A program made the translations under genes and the position numbers. Positions 18,396 through 28,072 of a stretch of 64,000 bases of DNA are shown in pieces. The notes below the pieces were generated by a model. It was not told the origin of the DNA. It did no database searches and worked only from the letters and a program-made list of their open reading frames with translations. Position 1 is the stretch's first letter. Every line of letters begins with the position of its first letter. This DNA comes from Aurantiacibacter arachoides. Its GTDB lineage: Bacteria; Pseudomonadota; Alphaproteobacteria; Sphingomonadales; Sphingomonadaceae. Location of the stretch: assembly GCF_009827335.1 (NCBI RefSeq), contig NZ_WTYH01000001.1:1178001-1242000 (forward strand), read 5' to 3'.

Positions 18396-18859
18396 CCTTC
18401 GCTTCCCACCTGGACGGTGCGGCTGATGTTGTAATCGAAACCTTCCGACACGCCGAAGCTGGTCCAGATCGGCTCGTAGGTATCCGACAGGTCCACGCGA
18501 ATGAATTTGTATTCCACATCCGAACCGCAGGTGCCGGCCGCGTCGGCATAGGTGTCCGAGGTTCCGCAGCGATAGATCGGGGTGATCGTGACCTGTTCAT
18601 CGGTGAGGCCGGTGGAGGCCTTGAGAATACCGCGAATGGTCTCCCGCTCGGCAGCGGTCTCCGGTGCGACCGCCCGCACGACCGAGGCCGCTTCCGCCGC
18701 CGCGCTTTGCAGGTCGGTCTGGCGGGCGACCATCGAACTTACCTCGAACCCGCCCAGTGCAAGGACAAGCAGGATCGGCGCGACGAATGCGGTCTCGATG
18801 GCCATCGATCCGCGCTCGTCCCGGCCGAGGCGTGGGAGCATGGCCAGACGGGACATCAT
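18392..18859 (-). CDS. TadE family pilus-assembly protein
   Basis: This 155-residue protein carries ERGSMAIETAFVAPILLVLALGGFEVSSMV (about residues 15-44), the single membrane helix of TadE-like proteins with the conserved Glu five residues into the hydrophobic run. Two Cys residues in the periplasmic half (YRCGTSD and TCGSD) may form a disulfide. Its ATG overlaps the stop of the upstream TadG-like gene (18856-18859). Confidence 0.9.
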   Translation of the reverse strand: MMSRLAMLPRLGRDERGSMAIETAFVAPILLVLALGGFEVSSMVARQTDLQSAAAEAASVVRAVAPETAAERETIRGILKASTGLTDEQVTITPIYRCGTSDTYADAAGTCGSDVEYKFIRVDLSDTYEPIWTSFGVSEGFDYNISRTVQVGSEG

Positions 18860-20442
18860 GCGACCAGTCTCACCGTCGCTTCAGTCGACGCGACGGTGGT
18901 GTCCTCGACCGATCCGGCTGGGCAGAACGTGGTCATGTTGGTAGTGCCGGTGATGGTGATGTTGTTGGCCGCGATCATCAGGCACTGGCTGGTCACGCCA
19001 ACGGTGCCGGCGAACTGCACGTTGCTGATGGGGAAATATAGCGTGCCGTTGAGTACGGTGTTGGCGTTGCCGTTGAGCTTGGTCTTGCCGCTGCCCTGGG
19101 AATCGCGATCTTCGAACACCAGCATCCCGGCCAGCTTGTTGGCATCTTCCGCCGCGACGCCGACGGCCATGAGATCGGACGCCTGCATCGCGGTAAGGTT
19201 GACGTCCGAGCCGCCGGCCACATCGATATAGGCACCGTCGTAAAGGACGAACATCACTGCCGAGCCGGTGACTTCATACTGCCCGGTAATCTTCAGACCG
19301 CCACCGACGATGTTGTAGACCCCGGGAGCAAAGGACGTATTACAGCGCACCTGGATGTCGGTGTAGGTGCCGGGCCGCACGCTGCCCGCCTGCGCGCCGG
19401 GCGTGACGACGACGTTGCTGTAAGTTGTCGTGGTCGTCGTCGTGACCTTCTCCCACTTCTTGTTGTTACCACTCCCGCCGAGATCGATCCACTGGACGGT
19501 CGGCGTACCTGTGGTGGACCCAGCCTGCGTTCCATTGGCTACCTGTTGGTTGACAGTGGGCGCCGTTACCGTCGAACTCGGCTTACCGCTGGGATTGTTC
19601 CACGCCTGGCTCTTGTTGGCTTTCATCCAGTACGAATATTCAGTGACGCGTCGCACCGACACGTCAGCCATCGTCGTGTCCGGCTCGCTGCCGCAGGAAT
19701 AGGTGCGGGCAATTTGCGACGCGGAAGGTGTTGGCGGCTGCAACTCCTCGTACGGATCGTACAGGCCGCTCATGTATTCCATGATGACGTCGTCGGTGTT
19801 GTCTTTCAGCCATTGGTCGATGCCACCCGCTGAAAGAATCCAGCCCGCATCCACCGTGGGATTGCCGTTGACGGTGATGGCCTGCGCATCGGTAGACAAC
19901 GCGGCCAAGCCGCAACTCGCGGTCAGGACCGAGTTGCCGCCGATGGTGATGGCCCCGTAGTCGTCATCGTCTAGGGCGATCAGGCAGCTGGTAAAGGTCG
20001 TCCCTTCCTCGAAACTTGCCTGCGCGTAGGCGGAGACCGGAAAAGTCGCGTCGGTGAGGATACTGGTAAAGGGCAGCGGTTTGTAGGCTGTGACAGCCAC
20101 GGCCACTGAATTGTCGTTACCTGAGGCATAGTCCGCCAGCTGAATTTCCGGCTCGTCGGCAAAGCCGCCGACCACCTGCATGTTGGCGTCGAATTCCTGC
20201 TGCGCGCGAAGCTGGTAGGTGCTTGCGGTATCCTCGTCTGCAGCGGCCCAGGCCCCGGCGACGGCGGCCTGATCGACGGCGAATTGCAACTCGCGTTTCC
20301 ACATGTACCACTGGGTGACATCCACGCCGAGACCGGCCCCGCCGATCAGCATCGGCATCCCCAGCGCAACCAGCAAGGTGGCGTTGCCGCTGTCGCAGCC
20401 GGTCAGGCGAGTGATCGTCTTGCGAAAGGCGTTTCTGACCAT
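18856..20442 (-). CDS. TadG-like pilus-assembly protein
   Basis: This 528-residue protein starts with the TadG-type N-terminus (CDSGNATLLVALGMPMLIGGAGLGVDVTQWYMWKRELQFAVDQAAVAGA, about residues 15-65). A long repetitive Ser/Thr/Gly/Asn-rich exported region follows, including two Thr-rich runs. No MIDAS motif is visible, unlike the second TadG-like gene of the cluster. It is the first gene of the six-gene leftward unit. The start ATG at 20442 follows a weak GGGGG ribosome site. Confidence 0.87.
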   Translation of the reverse strand: MVRNAFRKTITRLTGCDSGNATLLVALGMPMLIGGAGLGVDVTQWYMWKRELQFAVDQAAVAGAWAAADEDTASTYQLRAQQEFDANMQVVGGFADEPEIQLADYASGNDNSVAVAVTAYKPLPFTSILTDATFPVSAYAQASFEEGTTFTSCLIALDDDDYGAITIGGNSVLTASCGLAALSTDAQAITVNGNPTVDAGWILSAGGIDQWLKDNTDDVIMEYMSGLYDPYEELQPPTPSASQIARTYSCGSEPDTTMADVSVRRVTEYSYWMKANKSQAWNNPSGKPSSTVTAPTVNQQVANGTQAGSTTGTPTVQWIDLGGSGNNKKWEKVTTTTTTTYSNVVVTPGAQAGSVRPGTYTDIQVRCNTSFAPGVYNIVGGGLKITGQYEVTGSAVMFVLYDGAYIDVAGGSDVNLTAMQASDLMAVGVAAEDANKLAGMLVFEDRDSQGSGKTKLNGNANTVLNGTLYFPISNVQFAGTVGVTSQCLMIAANNITITGTTNMTTFCPAGSVEDTTVASTEATVRLVA

Positions 20443-20517
20443 GGCTGACCCCCGGGAAATTGATATGCGTTCGGGACCATTACGGAACGCGTGGTATCCG
20501 GCGGGTAAAGTTTCAGG

Positions 20518-20533
20518 GTTAACGCCGCTTAAG
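20518..20533 (-). promoter_or_regulatory. Possible CtrA-like box upstream of the Tad cluster
   Basis: TTAA (20519-20522) and TTAA (20529-20532) are separated by 6 bases, close to the CtrA consensus TTAA-N7-TTAA but one base short. The pair lies about 80 bases upstream of the first Tad gene. Tad pilus genes are CtrA targets in several alphaproteobacteria. This is a weak call because of the spacing. Confidence 0.25.
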
Positions 20534-20631
20534 CCATGCTGACCGTTGGTTTACGGAGAGTAGGGTTCAGCGATCAGCCCGCGGCACGTGACAGGTTGAC
20601 CTGCCCGGTCACGCGGGCGAGGACACCCCGG

Positions 20632-21288
20632 ATGAATGCGCAACTGCTCTCCACGCTGCCGTTGGCACAGCGCCTGGCGCTTTCGTATGCCCCTGCGTGC
20701 GCGCGCGATGCCACCCTTGCCCTGCTCGCGCTGGATACGCGCCTGGCGGGGATAGTGCGGGGCCATGGCGAGCCGGTGATTGCCCAGCTCAAGCTTGCCT
20801 GGTGGCGGGATAGGCTGGCGCAGGATCCCGCCGTTTGGCCGGCGGGCGAACCGCTACTCGCGTTGATGCGCACTTGTGGGGTGGAGCCGGTGCGGCTCGC
20901 GGGAATGGTCGACGGCTGGGAACTGCTCTTGAGCGAAGAACTGGGCCGCCCCGAACTTGAAGAGTTTGCCGAGGGTCGGGCGCTGGGCTGGAGTGGATTG
21001 GCCGAAGCCTTTCACGTCGGCGCGCCATACGCTGCGGTGTCCACCATCGCCACCGCCTGGGCCCTGGCTGACCTGGCGCTGCATCTGGGGGGCGGGGAGG
21101 TCGCCGCATCGGCGCGCGAGATTGCACTGGCACTGCCACGTGGCGACGAACGGCTGCCCCGCGAATTGCGAACGCTGGTCGTCCTTCACGGCCTGGCTCG
21201 GCGGGCCTTGCTGCGCGGATCACGCGAACCGCTCGACGGGCCAGCGGCCATGCTGGCGGCGGCGCGGCTTGGCTTTGCCGGTCGTTGA
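20632..21288 (+). CDS. Squalene/phytoene synthase-like protein of unknown substrate
   Basis: This 218-residue protein resembles the N-terminal half of trans-isoprenyl diphosphate synthases of the squalene/phytoene group, with the helical pattern LALSYAPACARDATLALLALDTRLAGIV and QLKLAWWRDRL. The clear DxxxD Mg-binding pairs of a working CrtB or HpnC/D are not evident and the protein is short, so catalysis is doubtful. Similar proteins occur as stand-alone genes in alphaproteobacteria and are related to the mitochondrial assembly factor NDUFAF6. The ATG at 20632 follows GAGGA; earlier in-frame ATG at 20536 is less likely. Confidence 0.75.
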   Translation: MNAQLLSTLPLAQRLALSYAPACARDATLALLALDTRLAGIVRGHGEPVIAQLKLAWWRDRLAQDPAVWPAGEPLLALMRTCGVEPVRLAGMVDGWELLLSEELGRPELEEFAEGRALGWSGLAEAFHVGAPYAAVSTIATAWALADLALHLGGGEVAASAREIALALPRGDERLPRELRTLVVLHGLARRALLRGSREPLDGPAAMLAAARLGFAGR

Positions 21289-21320
21289 GCTAGAGTGCGG
21301 GAAGCTAGGGGAAATTGCCC

Positions 21321-21782
21321 ATGAATCGCGTTGTCCTGGGGGCCGTCGCCGCGCTGGTGCTGGTGGGGATCGGGTTGTTCTGGATGCAGGGCCGCGCCGA
21401 GGTTGAACAGGCGGCACCGCCTCCCGAGCCGGTCGTGGTGCCGTTGGAAGATCCAGATGCGCTTCCCAGCGCCGACCCTGCCGACATGCGCGGCCCCGCG
21501 CCGCCCGAGGCGAGCGAGCTGACGCGTGAACAGCAGCGCTTCTTCCGCTACGACCGCAATCGCGACCTCAAGATCACTCGCAACGAAATGCTGTCGACGC
21601 GCACGAACGCGTTTCGCGCGCTGGATACCGACGGCAACAACCTGCTGACCTTCGAGGAATGGGCGATCACCACCAGCGAACGCTTCGCCGAAATGGATGG
21701 CAACCGCGATAACGAACTGACCGCAGCCGAATTCGCGACGAGCGCACCCGCGCCGCGGCGGACGCCCGCCTGCCGGTGCTAG
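21321..21782 (+). CDS. EF-hand calcium-binding protein, membrane-anchored or exported
   Basis: This 153-residue protein has one N-terminal hydrophobic helix (about residues 5-23) followed by a Pro/Glu-rich linker. It then has three EF-hand loops: [24 protein letters not shown] and [12 protein letters not shown] (about residues 77-135). The Asp/Asn ligands and the terminal Glu are in place, so calcium binding on the periplasmic side is likely. The ATG at 21321 follows AGGGGA; an in-frame TTG at 21315 is possible. Its TAG stop shares the palindrome CTAG with the convergent trmFO stop. Confidence 0.87.
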   Translation: MNRVVLGAVAALVLVGIGLFWMQGRAEVEQAAPPPEPVVVPLEDPDALPSADPADMRGPAPPEASELTREQQRFFRYDRNRDLKITRNEMLSTRTNAFRALDTDGNNLLTFEEWAITTSERFAEMDGNRDNELTAAEFATSAPAPRRTPACRC

Positions 21783-23143
21783 GCCGGTTGCAGGTCGCGG
21801 CCTAGCCACGCGCCGAAATCAGCCTTGCCCCTTTCGGTATAGGCTTCCTTGCGCGCCTTCTTCTTCACGTCGTGCAGCGGCGGGAAAAGGCCGAAGTTGA
21901 CGTTCATCGGCTGGTAGTCGCTTGCCTCGGCATCGCCGGTGATGTGGCTGAGCAAGGCCCCCATCGCGCTGGTCGGCGGAGGAGATGTCCAGGCCTTCCC
22001 CGCCAGTTCGGCGGCCGCCATCATGCCAGCCATCAGGCCAATGGCGCTGCTCTCGACATATCCCTCGCACCCCGTGACCTGACCGGCGAAGCGGATGTGC
22101 GGCGCGCTCTTCAGGCGCAACTGGCGGTCGAGCAGGATGGGGGAGTTGATGAAGGTGTTGCGGTGCATTCCGCCCAGCCTTGCAAATTCGGCATTCTCCA
22201 GGCCGGGAATGGTGCGGAACAGTTCGACCTGCGCGCCCCATTTCATCTTCGTCTGGAAGCCGACCATGTTCCACAAGGTGCCCAGCTTGTTATCCTGCCG
22301 TAGCTGGACGACGGCGTGCGCCCAGCGGCCTTGCGGAAATTCGGGCGTGGTATCGCGCGGATTGTCGAGGCCGACGGGCTTCATCGGCCCGAAGCGCAAG
22401 GTATCGAACCCGCGTTCGGCCATGACCTCGATCGGCATGCAGCCTTCGAAGTAGGGCGTATTGGCTTCCCACTCGCGGAATTCGCCCTTCTCGGCATCCA
22501 GCAGGCCCTGGTGGAAGGCGGCATACTGCTCGCGCGTCATCGGGCAGTTTATGTAATCCTTGCCGTCGCCCCCCGCTGTATCGACCTTGTTCCAGCGCGA
22601 CTGGAACCACGCCTTGTCCATGTCGATGGAATCGCGGTGAACGATGGGGGCGATGGCATCGAAGAAAGCCAGGCGGTCCTCTCCGGTTACGGCGATGATG
22701 CTGTCGGCCAGTGCCGCGGCGGTGAGCGGGCCGGTGGCGACGATGGTCATGCCCTCCGCCGGCAACGTCTCGACCAGTTCGCGCACCACGATTACATTGG
22801 GGTGTTCCTCCAGCGCCTTTTGCACCTCTTGCGAGAAGTGGTCGCGGTCTACCGCCATTGCGCTCCCGGCCGGCACCCGCGCCGCCTCGCCCGCGCGCAT
22901 GATCAGGCTGTCCAGCCGCCGCATCTCGTGGTGCAGCAGCCCGACCGCGTTCTTTGCATCGTCGTCGGAGCGGAAGGAGTTGGAGCATACCAGTTCGGCC
23001 AGGCCATCGGTATGATGCGCCGCGGTTTCGCCGCCGCCGCCGCGCATTTCGCTGAGGCGGACCTTCATGCCGCGCTGCGCCAGTTGCCATGCCGCTTCGC
23101 TCCCGGCGAGGCCGCCGCCGATAATGTGGACCTGATGTGTCAT
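21779..23143 (-). CDS. trmFO: Methylenetetrahydrofolate-tRNA (uracil-5)-methyltransferase
   Basis: This 454-residue flavoprotein makes ribothymidine at position 54 of tRNA, using methylenetetrahydrofolate. The N-terminal FAD site [18 protein letters not shown] and the following [15 protein letters not shown] and CSNSFRSDD segments are diagnostic of TrmFO. C-terminal motifs [37 protein letters not shown] and [18 protein letters not shown] are also present. ATG at 23143 gives the normal start. It is convergent with the EF-hand gene, sharing two bases of the stop codons. Confidence 0.97.
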   Translation of the reverse strand: MTHQVHIIGGGLAGSEAAWQLAQRGMKVRLSEMRGGGGETAAHHTDGLAELVCSNSFRSDDDAKNAVGLLHHEMRRLDSLIMRAGEAARVPAGSAMAVDRDHFSQEVQKALEEHPNVIVVRELVETLPAEGMTIVATGPLTAAALADSIIAVTGEDRLAFFDAIAPIVHRDSIDMDKAWFQSRWNKVDTAGGDGKDYINCPMTREQYAAFHQGLLDAEKGEFREWEANTPYFEGCMPIEVMAERGFDTLRFGPMKPVGLDNPRDTTPEFPQGRWAHAVVQLRQDNKLGTLWNMVGFQTKMKWGAQVELFRTIPGLENAEFARLGGMHRNTFINSPILLDRQLRLKSAPHIRFAGQVTGCEGYVESSAIGLMAGMMAAAELAGKAWTSPPPTSAMGALLSHITGDAEASDYQPMNVNFGLFPPLHDVKKKARKEAYTERGKADFGAWLGRDLQPA

Positions 23144-23208
23144 GGGCTCGGCTGATAAGTGCAAGGGCGCGCTGGCGCAAATGCCGAGTGGCGGCTAATC
23201 CCGCCGCC

Positions 23209-23904
23209 ATGCCACGCCGCGCGCTTGCCCAGAAACGGCCCTACCTGCTGCTCAGCCTCGTCGCGGCGATGGCGTTCTACTACCTGTCGGCCAGCGAGCT
23301 GCCCGAACTCTACCTCATTCCGCTGAAGGGAAGCGCCTGCGCCTTCCTGGCGATCTATGCCTGGCTGCGCCACGGCAGCAAGAGCGCGCGGATGCTGGCC
23401 GGAGCGATGGCGGTGGCCAGCCTTGCCGACATGGCGATGGAGATGGACATCCGGTTCGGCGGCGCGCTGTTCTTCGTGTTTCACTGCATCATGCTCGCGC
23501 TGTTCCTTCGCCACCGTGGCAAGCCGCTGGAAGGGAGCGACAGCCTCGTCTTCCTGGCGCTGTTGCTGGCAACGCCGCTGGCGGCATACTGGCTCGTCAG
23601 CGTGCCGGGCGTAGCCGTGCCCGCCGGTATCTATGGCCTGGCGCTGGGCGCGATGGCTGCGGGCGCCTGGGCGAGCGACTTTCCGCGCTTCACCGTGGGG
23701 GCTGGGGCAATACTGTTCGTGATGTCGGACTTGCTGATCTTTGGCGGAATGGGACCGCTCTCAGGCAGTCCGATCCCCCAGTATCTGGTGTGGCCGATCT
23801 ACTACCTCGGCCAGTTCCTCATTACCGTCGGCATCATGACGAGCCTGCGCAAGCGCGATCCGGAACTGCGGGTGGTGCAGGGTGGAAAGGACACCGTGCA
23901 TTGA
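23209..23904 (+). CDS. Lysoplasmalogenase (YhhN family)
   Basis: This 231-residue integral membrane protein has about eight hydrophobic helices and the YhhN pattern YLLLSLVAAMAFYYLS, PLKGSACAFLAIYAW, FVFHCIMLALFLRH and VGAGAILFVMSDLLIFG. Members hydrolyse the vinyl-ether bond of lysoplasmalogens, a known activity for several homologues. The conserved Asp in FVMSDLLI fits. ATG 23209 is taken. Its TGA overlaps the next start as TTGA, so it is coupled to the esterase gene. Confidence 0.88.
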   Translation: MPRRALAQKRPYLLLSLVAAMAFYYLSASELPELYLIPLKGSACAFLAIYAWLRHGSKSARMLAGAMAVASLADMAMEMDIRFGGALFFVFHCIMLALFLRHRGKPLEGSDSLVFLALLLATPLAAYWLVSVPGVAVPAGIYGLALGAMAAGAWASDFPRFTVGAGAILFVMSDLLIFGGMGPLSGSPIPQYLVWPIYYLGQFLITVGIMTSLRKRDPELRVVQGGKDTVH

Positions 23905-24944
23905 TCCGTCAGCTTGTCGCCGCGCTTGCCGCGCTGGTCGCCGCCCCCGCCGCCGCGCAGCTGGGCGGCGGCACGCCGCACGTCACGGCCACCAGCTATA
24001 CCGTACATTCGGATGCGCTGGGCGGTGAGCGTGTCGTCACCGTGCGTTTGCCGACGAGCTATGGCGACGATCCTGCACGCCGCTACCCGGTCGTGTACCT
24101 GCTCGATGGCGGGGTAGAGCAGGACTTCGACCACATCGCCGGCATCGTGCAGAGCCGCGACATGAACTGGAGCTTCGACGAGTTTATCCTCGTCGGTGTG
24201 CAGAGCATCAACCGCCGCCATTTCTTCGCGCCGCCTGCCGCCGAGCCGGCGCCCTATGTCGAGGCGCTCGGCGCGGAACCTGGCGGCACCTTTCTCTATC
24301 GCGATTTCCTCCGCGACGAATTGAAACCGATGGTGGACAACGCGTTCCGAACCGACGGCCACGATGCGGTGATCGGTGAATCGCTTGCCGCGCTGTTCGT
24401 GGTCGAGACAATGCTGGAAGAGCCGACGCTGTTCGAAGACTACATCGCCATCTCGCCCAGCCTGTGGTGGGAGGAGATGAAGTACGGACGCGAGGCAGCA
24501 AGCTATCTGAACCGCTTCCCGCAGGATGGCGTGGCGCGGCGCCTCTACCTCACCGTCGCCAACGAGGGCGTGTGGCACCGCGAGGGCGTGGAAAGGCTGG
24601 TGGATGCGCTGCGGACGAGTGCGCCCCCTAACCTGGGCTGGACATTCGTGCCGGTCGAGGACAGCGAAACCCACGGCACGCTGTTCCACCCGATGGCGCT
24701 CGACGCCTTTCGCACGCTTTACGGCACGCCGACGCGGGAATACCGCGCACAGCCGCTTATCGGCGGTCCGGCAGTCCGCGAGGATACGCCGGAGGAAACC
24801 GCGCGGCGCGAAGGCGAATGCACCCCTGATAACAGCCGGCCGACCACGCCCGGCGCGGTGGAGCAGGGGCGCGAGCGGTTATATTACGAGTGCCTGCTGC
24901 TCGACCTCGGCCCGCGGCCGCGCGAGGGGACGCTTGGCCCCTAG
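23901..24944 (+). CDS. Secreted alpha/beta hydrolase of the putative esterase (esterase D-like) family
   Basis: This 347-residue protein is exported by a signal peptide (MIRQLVAALAALVAAPAAAQ). It has the Esterase/PF00756 arrangement: RYPVVYLLDGG (oxyanion region), a GESLAALF nucleophile elbow with the catalytic Ser near residue 160, and a late DSETHGTLFHPM segment with a candidate His. Related proteins hydrolyse acyl esters or siderophore lactones; the substrate here is unknown. The TTG at 23901 is chosen because it exposes the signal peptide and overlaps the upstream stop. An Arg/Glu-rich C-terminal tail follows the domain. Confidence 0.85.
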   Translation: MIRQLVAALAALVAAPAAAQLGGGTPHVTATSYTVHSDALGGERVVTVRLPTSYGDDPARRYPVVYLLDGGVEQDFDHIAGIVQSRDMNWSFDEFILVGVQSINRRHFFAPPAAEPAPYVEALGAEPGGTFLYRDFLRDELKPMVDNAFRTDGHDAVIGESLAALFVVETMLEEPTLFEDYIAISPSLWWEEMKYGREAASYLNRFPQDGVARRLYLTVANEGVWHREGVERLVDALRTSAPPNLGWTFVPVEDSETHGTLFHPMALDAFRTLYGTPTREYRAQPLIGGPAVREDTPEETARREGECTPDNSRPTTPGAVEQGRERLYYECLLLDLGPRPREGTLGP

Positions 24945-24956
24945 CCCGGACAGCGC

Positions 24957-27800
24957 CTAGTCGCTGTCCGGCTCGTCTTCCATGTTGTCGTCCGAATGGG
25001 CGGTGGTGTGCGGGGTTGTGGGGTTGAGGCTGCCGCCACGCGCGGCGATCTCGTCGGCGATGGCTTCCTCGGCCTCGTTCTCCGGCTCCTCGGTCTCGTC
25101 GATCAAGGCCGCGCCGACGATGTGCTCGCCCTTGGCAACGTTGAAAATGCGGATGCCTGACGAACCGCGACCCGAGATCGAGATGCCGTCCAGGGTATCG
25201 AACCCTCCTTCGACCAGATGGCGGAAGCGGATGGGCAGGCGGATCAGCTTGGCCTGATTGGTGACCAGCATGAGCTGCGAGTTATGCCGCACCGGGAAGC
25301 TGGCGACGACCGGGCCGTTGCGATCCGGGCTCTTGGACGGTTCGCCGATATTCGTGATGCCCTGTCCGCCGCGCCCGGTGGTGCGGTATTCGTAGGCCGA
25401 GGAAATCTTGCCATAGCCATTCGCCGTCAGGGTGAGAATGAACTCTTCCCCCTGTTCCATCGCGGCCGCTGTTTCGGCATCGAGCGTATGCCCGCTTTCG
25501 TTGTTCTTCCACACGGCGGCGCGAAGGTACGCTTCGCGCCGTTCCATGTCGGCTTCAAGCGGGTCGAGAACGGCCATCGAAACGACCTTCGAACCCTTCG
25601 GCAGTCTCATTCCGCGCACGCCGATGCCGGTGCGGCTCTTGGTCTCGCGCGCGTCGGTGGCACTGAACCGGATGGCCTTGCCGGTATCGGAGGCGAGGAA
25701 AATCTCCTGCCCCTCGTTCAGCAGTTCCACGCCGATCAGGCGGTCGCCACTGCCTTCGACGAAGCCCATGGCGTACTTGCCGGCGGTCGGCACGTTGGTA
25801 AAGGCGTCCATCGAATTGCGGCGCACCATGCCCTGCTCGGTTGCGAACACGATGTTGAGGTTGGCCCACTCGCTTTCGTCCTCGGGCAGGGGAAGGACAT
25901 TGGTGATCCGTTCCTCCGCACCGAGCGGCAGCAGGTTGACCATCGGCCGACCCTTGGTCTGCGGGCCGCCCTCGGGCAGCTTCCACACCTTCAGGCGATA
26001 GACGCGGCCGGTGTTGGTGAAGAACAGCACCGGGTTATGCGTGCTGGTGACGAACATCTCGACCACCGCGTCCTCGTCCTTGGTCGCCATGCCGCTGCGG
26101 CCCTTGCCGCCGCGCGCCTGGGCCCGGAAGGTGGAGAGCGGGGTGCGCTTGATGTAGCCGTCGTGGGTCACCGTCACGACCATCTCGTCGCGCTCGATCA
26201 GGTCCTCGTCGTCCAGGCCGTCCCAGGCGGGAGCTATCTCGCTGACGCGCGGAGTGGCGAACTGGTCGCGCACCTCGATCAGCTCGTCGCGCATCACGCC
26301 GAAAAGCTTGGCGCGGTCGGCCAGCAGCGACAGGTAGTATTCGATCTTGCTGGCGAGTTCTTCCAGCTCGCCGCCGATCTCGTCCCGGCCAAGCGCAGTG
26401 AGGCTGGAGAGGCGCAGCGCCAGGATCGCCTTTACCTGCCGCTCGGACAGCTGATAGGTGCCGCCCTCTTCGTCTGACGAAGGGTCGATCGCCTCGACCA
26501 GGCGGATGTATTGGGCGATGTCGCCGATCGGCCATTCCTTGGCCAGCAGCTTGTCACGCGCGATGGAGGGGTTGGACGATCCGCGGATCATCTGCACCAC
26601 CTCGTCGAGGTTGGAGACCGCCACCACGAGGCCGAGCAACACGTGCGCCCGCTCCCGCGCCTTGTTGAGTTCGAACTTCGTGCGGCGCGTGATGACCTGT
26701 TCGCGGAAGGCCACGAAGCTGGAGATGATGTCGCGCAGGCCCAATGTCTCGGGCCGGCCACCGCGAATGGCGAGCATGTTGGCGGGGAAGCTCGACTGCG
26801 CTGGGGTATGGCGCCACAACTGGTTGAGCACGACCTCGGGCGTCGCATCGCGCTTCAGGTCGATCACCACGCGCACGCCGGCGCGACTGGACTCGTCGCG
26901 GATATCGGTAATGCCCTCGATCCGCTTGTCCTTCGCCGCCTCAGCTATCTTTTCCACCAGGCCAGCCTTGCCCACCTGGTAGGGGATCGAGGTGAGCACG
27001 ATGCTCTCGCGATCGTTCCGGCCCTTCTCGATCGCGTGTCGCGCGCGCATCAGGATGGACCCGCGACCCGTGGTGTAGGCCGATCGCGCACCGTGCTTGC
27101 CAAGGATCAGCGGGGCCGTGGGAAAGTCCGGTCCGGGGATTATCTCGTGGAGGCCATCGTCGGAGATGCCCGGATCGGCGATGAAGGCCAGGCAGCCGTC
27201 GATCACCTCGCCAAGGTTGTGCGGCGGAATGTTGGTGGCCATGCCCACCGCGATGCCGCCGGCACCGTTTACCAGCAGGTTGGGAAAACGCGCCGGAAGA
27301 ACCGTCGGCTCCAGTCGCGATTCGTCGTAATTGCGGGTGAAATCGACAGTGTCCTTGTCGAGATCGTCCAGCAATGCGTTCGCCACGCGCGCCAGGCGGC
27401 TTTCGGTATAACGCATGGCCGCCGGCGGATCGGGGTCCATGCTGCCGAAGTTGCCCTGGCCGTCCACCAGCGGCACGCGCAGGCTCCACGGTTGCACCAT
27501 GCGGGCGAGCGCATCGTAGATCGCGCTGTCGCCGTGCGGGTGATACTTGCCCATCACGTCGCCCACGATCAGCGCGCTCTTGCGGAACGGCCGGCCGGCA
27601 ACGTAGCCGCCTTCGTTGGCGGCGAACAGGATGCGGCGGTGGACGGGCTTGAGACCATCGCGAACGTCGGGCAGCGCGCGGCTGACGATCACGCTCATCG
27701 CGTAATCGAGGTAGCTGGTCTTCATCTCCTCGACGATGTCGATGCGCTGGAATTCGCCGGGGTTTGCCGGTGCGGGCAAGGATTCGGTCTCTTCGCTCAC
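24957..27800 (-). CDS. gyrA: DNA gyrase subunit A
   Basis: This 947-residue protein is the DNA-cleaving subunit of gyrase. Key sites are the winged-helix [18 protein letters not shown], catalytic Tyr131 in AMRYTESRL, and the C-terminal beta-pinwheel with gyrase box QARGGKG. The positions equivalent to E. coli Ser83 and Asp87 are Ser92 and Asp96, the quinolone-sensitive residues. The start is GTG at 27800. The acidic C-terminal tail (EDEPDSD) is longer than in E. coli, giving slightly more length. It is a single-gene unit, convergent with the esterase gene. Confidence 0.98.
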   Translation of the reverse strand: MSEETESLPAPANPGEFQRIDIVEEMKTSYLDYAMSVIVSRALPDVRDGLKPVHRRILFAANEGGYVAGRPFRKSALIVGDVMGKYHPHGDSAIYDALARMVQPWSLRVPLVDGQGNFGSMDPDPPAAMRYTESRLARVANALLDDLDKDTVDFTRNYDESRLEPTVLPARFPNLLVNGAGGIAVGMATNIPPHNLGEVIDGCLAFIADPGISDDGLHEIIPGPDFPTAPLILGKHGARSAYTTGRGSILMRARHAIEKGRNDRESIVLTSIPYQVGKAGLVEKIAEAAKDKRIEGITDIRDESSRAGVRVVIDLKRDATPEVVLNQLWRHTPAQSSFPANMLAIRGGRPETLGLRDIISSFVAFREQVITRRTKFELNKARERAHVLLGLVVAVSNLDEVVQMIRGSSNPSIARDKLLAKEWPIGDIAQYIRLVEAIDPSSDEEGGTYQLSERQVKAILALRLSSLTALGRDEIGGELEELASKIEYYLSLLADRAKLFGVMRDELIEVRDQFATPRVSEIAPAWDGLDDEDLIERDEMVVTVTHDGYIKRTPLSTFRAQARGGKGRSGMATKDEDAVVEMFVTSTHNPVLFFTNTGRVYRLKVWKLPEGGPQTKGRPMVNLLPLGAEERITNVLPLPEDESEWANLNIVFATEQGMVRRNSMDAFTNVPTAGKYAMGFVEGSGDRLIGVELLNEGQEIFLASDTGKAIRFSATDARETKSRTGIGVRGMRLPKGSKVVSMAVLDPLEADMERREAYLRAAVWKNNESGHTLDAETAAAMEQGEEFILTLTANGYGKISSAYEYRTTGRGGQGITNIGEPSKSPDRNGPVVASFPVRHNSQLMLVTNQAKLIRLPIRFRHLVEGGFDTLDGISISGRGSSGIRIFNVAKGEHIVGAALIDETEEPENEAEEAIADEIAARGGSLNPTTPHTTAHSDDNMEDEPDSD

Positions 27801-28072
27801 TGCAGCTGTCTAGTTCCGTCGCAATTTCGGGAAGGGGCAGGGTAGGGGAAGGGTGCTGCGCGCACCAGTTTTCCTACCTTTCAAATGGGGTCTCGCCGCG
27901 CTTTTTCCACACCTTGGCGCAAGTGGGCACCGTATTGCCTGTCAGGCACGTTAAATCGCCATTCAGCGCCGCCCAGGCAGGACAGAATTGCAATCACGGG
28001 CGTTGTATGCAGAACGCCATCGGGTTTGCGATGGCAGCATGAATGCCAGGAAGTTTTCAGGAGAATCGATCA

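Noticed and set aside
26511..27845. Plus-strand frame of about 444 codons antisense to gyrA
   Set aside because: His/Ala/Val-rich shadow of gyrA with no fold signature.
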